In this document: positions 39,401-45,400 of the stretch, piece by piece
How positions within the stretch are numbered: position 1 is the first letter of the stretch
Layout: each line of letters starts with the position of its first letter
Assembly: GCA_903813345.2 (NCBI GenBank)
Contig: CAIIXF020000012.1
Coordinates: 20,660,184-20,724,183, forward strand
Source of the DNA: Owenia fusiformis
Taxonomy: Eukaryota; Annelida; Polychaeta; Sabellida; Oweniidae
Direction of reading: 5' to 3'
DNA length: 64,000 nt
Program-made: the position numbers and the translations under genes
The notes under the pieces: generated by a model
Told to the model about the DNA's origin: nothing
The model's database searches: none
The model's input: the letters and a program-made list of their open reading frames with translations, nothing else

Positions 39401-42400
39401 GCAAGGCTTTTGGGGTAGATTCCAAATAGATTCTAACAAAAAAGTCAATCTATTCAGTTCAAGTTGCTTTGATGTCTGTCTTTGAATATTAGTCACTTCA
39501 GTCATCCAGATACGCTTTCACTCAAGTATGGATTTTACTGTATTGTACATCTAATGATGGGTTCATGTACTTAAAATTTAGAAATTCTGCTTCCCTATCT
39601 GATTACTGAAGGTATCTCTTCTGTATTCATTAACACTGATATTGATCAAGTTGGTTGCTGATCTTGAGTTTAATCAAATAGTAATTAACATTTTTCAATT
39701 TGTAAATGATAATGAAATAAAAAAACAGTCAATTTGGCTCTTGCCTAATCAAAAGCATGAATACAAGAATGTTGATGTTTCAAAAATCATGTTTTGATTA
39801 CATTTTCAGTTTAATCTACTTAATTGTAGTAATAAGACTTCTTTGATACTGAAGAAGCAGTTCTTTCGGCACTAGCTTATAATTAATCCAAATCATAAAC
39901 AATAGGCAGGAAATACATTCTTTGATGTTTCATAATATGTGGGTATCTTTAGTCAGAAACATTTTTTCATTGAGACAGGAGAAAAATAGCAAAATTCCAC
40001 AGAATGTAGTATTGTTTAATAAAACTGAATGAATCAAGAAGAAAGGAGTGGTATCGATATGGAGAACTGAATTCAACAATGTTTTTCTCTTAAACAAAGC
40101 AATAACACAGATGCGAGTAAGTAGTTACCAGTTTCACCACCAGGTGGCTCGTTCGGGTCAGATAGCATGGCGGGTATAGTAGAAAGTTCCCTTTAACTTA
40201 AATTACATCTGTTTTAGTGGTTCAATTTTCATATAACCCCTATGTATCTAATTGATATGTAAATTAGAATATGTCCAGTAAAAGAAAATGTTATCTGTCC
40301 AATACAAGAAAAGATATTTCACTTTTTTGTGATTTTGTAACATGGGGTCTATGGGGAAGCAACCCAAACTAGAAGTCACATTTTCAAAAAAAATTAAATT
40401 TTCAAAAAAAATTAAATTTTCAAAATTGATAAACAATTTTCGAAACCATATTTCTAGATGAACTTTTACATGTAGATTTCAAATACGACATCACTTTGAC
40501 TGAATTTTGAATATTTGATGACGTAAATCAAGATTATTTCTACTCGCATTTAGTTTATTGAAAATATTCTGTAAAAAAACATGTTATTTTATATAATGTT
40601 GACTGATTGACAACAATTTAATGCGAAAATTATTTAGAAATACTGTTTTTGTTAACATTTTTTGTTTTTTTTTAGTGCAATTGCTTTTGCTCCTCTCTAC
40701 CAATTCCTGAGAATGAAATAAAATGTCTTTCCGAACCTTGTTGGAACAAAATAGCATATACAACATGTTTTTAAACCTCTCAATATTATAGTATTACAAA
40801 GGAATTTTTGGTTGATTTTAAAAAAGTATTCAAAAAATTAAAACAAAATCCCCCAATATACGAGGGTATATCATAAAGTTCTCATAATATCTCTCTAATT
40901 TTTTTATTTTTCAATATATTCTGATGAATTTTTCACAGAATGTGTAGTATACAATGCTGCATTAATCTATCAAAACATATTTGGTATAACAGAAATATTA
41001 TTTAAGAAATGGTTGCTATAGTAACTGGAAATCAAGGCACCCGGGGCAAATAAAAAATCGTGCAAGAATAGCCCCAACTTACCATGTTTAAATGCATGAA
41101 AAGTTATCAAATAAGCTATGAAACATATTAAACACCATGTATTTTTGACTGTTTTGAACTATTATGATGATCATGTGAATTTTGTGATCTCATAATGGAT
41201 GATTGTAATGCTTCATTAGAAGTGATGTTAGACACGACAACTGTTTTGTCAAATATTCCAAGGAAAGTCGATTTTCTACTTTAGTTCATCTTAAATAAAT
41301 AATAGACCACATATAGGGTGTAATTTTGTTGATATCTTTGCAACATATTTGTTTTAGATCATCTTTAGTATGAGCAAAGGATTTTTCGAACTAAACTAAA
41401 CTTTTTATCAGTATGAATATTATTTTTCTGATGATCCCTGCATCTATGCATTATCTAACTCAGTCATTTCTGATCATTAAGCTTTGATTATCAGAGTGTG
41501 GTATCACATCTAATGAAGCATGTAAGCATCCCCTATGACATCACACAATTCACATGATCAATTTATTTTATAGTAAAAGCATTTAACAACATATTCAAGA
41601 TAACATTTTAATGTGTTTGATAATTTACGAGAGTTTATTATGTATGTAAACAAGGTTAATAAAGCTCATTATATCTCAATTATTTTTATTTGCCCCGGGT
41701 GCCTTGATTTCCGGTTACTATGGCAACCATTACTTATCTAATATTTCTGTTACACCAAATATTTCTTGATAGATTAATACAGTATTCTATACTGCAGATT
41801 CTATGAAAATTTCATGAGAATATGTTGAAAAATAAAATAATTAGAGAGATATTATGAGAACTTTATGATATACCCTCGTAGATAATAATAATAATAAAAA
41901 TCAAGATAAACCTTTTATTTCATTAACATTAAATGCTTTTTTAAAATCAACCAAAATTTCCTTTGTACAATTACATGTTGTGTTTATGTCGTTTTGTTCC
42001 AATAAGGTTCGGAAAGATGTTTCATTTCACTCTGGAAACGTGATACCAAGAACAAAACAAGTGTTTGATGTGTTTTCTAAAACAATATAGATGAAAGTAT
42101 ATATATTTATTTCAAACTATATTGTTACCATTCAAAAGATGACCATTAAATTGACGATGTTTTAAATTTCTAGATTTTTTTATGACTGGTTTAAGAGAAA
42201 TGTGTGTTCAAAAGGTTCTCCATATCGATACCACTCCTTTCCAAATAAACTGCAAGAATGACCAGGGCCAAAAATGAATACACTTGATTCTCTTCAATAA
42301 AATAGAAATAATATCTCTATGAACATGAACTTGAAGTCATATTCAGTGCCAAAAATGAATAAACCTTATTCTCTCAGAAATAATATGCCAATAACCACGA

Positions 42401-45400
42401 ACTACCGTATTTTGAAACATAATCATGCATTCAATTCATTTGTATGTTTTTCATGTTTTAAATTGTCTCATTCTTTAACTAAATAATTTCCACAATATGG
42501 TTGAAAATAGTTGCAACCATTTGGTAAAATGCAACTTTTAAAAACAATCAGTGGTTTGTAATGGTTGAAAATGATTCCATAATTTCAATGATATGCAACC
42601 AAAGTTTTCAACCATATGGTATGCCTGGGTCACATAGCCGCCGGGCGCTGGCCGATGAGTAGTCATCGGCCGATTTCTAAATCGACCGGGCGCTGGTGAC
42701 TTTTCACCGATGTCTTGATCTAATCGTGAGTATGGTCACATTAGATCAGGCATCGTACAGCGCCCGCAATCAATTGAATCTGAAAGACATCGCACGGGTA
42801 TCGCACGGGTATCGCAAGGCTATCTGCCGATGGCCGTACGGCACCCGCCAGGACATCGGTCGATCTACAGGCCTCTAGATTTATACAAAATTCTTGTATG
42901 ACCCGGTATGCCTGTTCCACATGGCGTGAATGCAAGATTTGAAAATGAAATACTTCGATAGACAGGACTTCCAGGATAATAATGTTTCTATGCAATAAAA
43001 ATCAGAAAGATCCTCTTTTGAGTAAATAGGTTCAATATTTAGAAAAAATGCTGACATGGGGTCCCTATTTATAGTTTTTCAAATTGTTTGATTGATATTT
43101 TTACTATATTATGGGTACTTCAATTGAAAGAAAACATATTGTTTTAATAAAAACACTGTATTTATGCCCAGAAAGTACTCATGGTGAAAGATATGACCGT
43201 GTAAAATCACTTGCCATACTGCAGGTGGTCTTTTCATCAAAGTGAACCCTGACCTTAATTCATTTTTAGATCTTTCATATAAACAAATACTATGTCTACC
43301 TGTCCATCCGATGCTATTAGAAAAATTCCATATTTCTGCATCTTTCTTTTGACTGTTCTCGTAAAGAGAATTTGTTTGGTCATAAAATATGGCCTATCTT
43401 CAAAGAAATTGGCGATTTTTCTTCTATTTCAAGTGGAGTACCCTCTTCCCTAGACACATCTAAATCTTCATCATCCACCAGCTCACTAGCATTGTTATTG
43501 TCTTTTTCCACCTGTCTTCCCAAGGCCTTCCTGATATATGGCCCATTGGCCTTATCCCCTCTATCCTTAGCCTTTGGCATATTAACTGTAATTGAGACAG
43601 TGAACTTTCGTATTAAAATTGTGACCCTTGAAAATACTGTTCTCACAAAAACATTCAGAAGGTTTTTAGAATAAATGATTTGTAATGGTATATACATGAG
43701 TGAATATACGCATAGATATGTATCACTCTATATCTATTCATTGTGTATGACAGACATACACGATTAATGTCAATATAAGAAAGACTAGATCAACCCACCC
43801 ACCCAGCCATTCAAATGTGTGTCATTGTTTTACAGTAAGCCTAATCGTTCCATTTATGTTTTATAAAAAATCTCCGACAGTGTGTAGTAATTATAATTCC
43901 TTACCTCATTATTTCTAAAACCTTTATATCACTTTATAAGTAATCATTATTAGATTTATCAAACAAATCAGCACGCAAAATACCATGATGACCGTGCGAT
44001 GCCACCGGGCGCCGTAAGATAATCGTACGATGATCGGAACGGGACACGGCCAGGTAGGTACCGATGAGTTTGGTTGAGAAAAAATCGCCTAGACAATGGC
44101 AACTTTTATCTCCGCGATAAAACTCTGCCGGCGCCCGTACGATGTCTAAAAATCGGCTGATGAGTGGCGATCATCGCCCGGCGCCCGTACGATGCCCGGG
44201 CTCGCCGGCCGATTTTGAACAAAATACTCATCGGCCGGGCGCCGTAGTGAAAATCGGAGCTTATGTGACCAAGGCATTAATGATTGAAAAATTGGTTGGA
44301 AACAATTTCAAATGGTTGCAGTTATGGTTACGCAATGGTTTTTAATGGTTATGCAATGGTTTTTAACGGTTGAAATTCTGAAAAATGGTTGTTTTTTCTA
44401 AGGGAAATCCTAATTTTTGGGCTTGATTATGCCGCATCCCCTGACTGAAAACTGAGATTTTTTGGCGTTCGCACCCCTCTGGCTACACTCCTGGAATATG
44501 AACAAAATTGCTCCAACAATTTTTGAGTTATTGTAAAAAAAAATGTAAAATGACACTACTTCCCAAATTGTCATTAGACAGTGTGCCATTGTTATGAGTA
44601 TTCACATATCAAATATGAACAAAATCGCTCCACTACTTTCCGAGTTGTTGTAAAGAACATAAAATAATACATGTAAAATGGTAGTCTTTTTTAAAATGAA
44701 CTAAGTGTAATTAGACAGTGTGCCATGTTTAAAGTATTCACACATCAAATATAAACTAGAAAAACAGCAATCCACGGAGTAGCAAATCCCACCAAACAAA
44801 ACATATTATGCTTATTATAGCTAGTGTATAGCTTATAGCTTCTTTGCGATAGAAGCATGAAATTTGGCACAAAGTCAGTTTATACCATTATGAACTAGGC
44901 ATCATCATATCAAATTTGAACCAAATCCGTTCACTGGTATATGAATTCTCAAAGATTACGTTTTTTACGAATATGGGCCGCCATCTTGAAATTCAGCCGC
45001 CATCTTGAAAATAGTTTCTTGAACAGAGCTACTGTGTCCCTAGGCATAATCATATAAAATTTCAACCAAATCTGTTCACTGGTATTTGAGTTATCAAAGA
45101 TTACGTTTTTAACAAAAAATTGCCGCCATTTTAAAATTAAGCGGCAATCTTGAAAATGTTTTGTCGAACATAGCTACTGCGTCCCTAAGCATCATCATAT
45201 AAAATTTGAACCAAATCCGTTCACTGGTATTTGAGTTATCAAAGATGACATATTTTTACGAAAAATGGCCGCCATTTTGAAAATAAGCGGCCATCTTGAA
45301 AATCTCTTTTTGTGCGAAACTCCTTTGTCCCTAGGCATCAGCATATTATATTTGAACCAAATCCGTCAACTTGTATTTGAGTAATCAACGATTACATTTT

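Noticed and set aside
40135-40148. CACCACCAGGTGGC as a CTCF-type site
   Set aside because: A single short match inside a repeat block; too weak to annotate without binding data.
43382-43697. MPKAKDRGDK frame as an ERAL1 exon
   Set aside because: The flanking ERAL1 exons already join in phase across this region; better explained as an element fragment.
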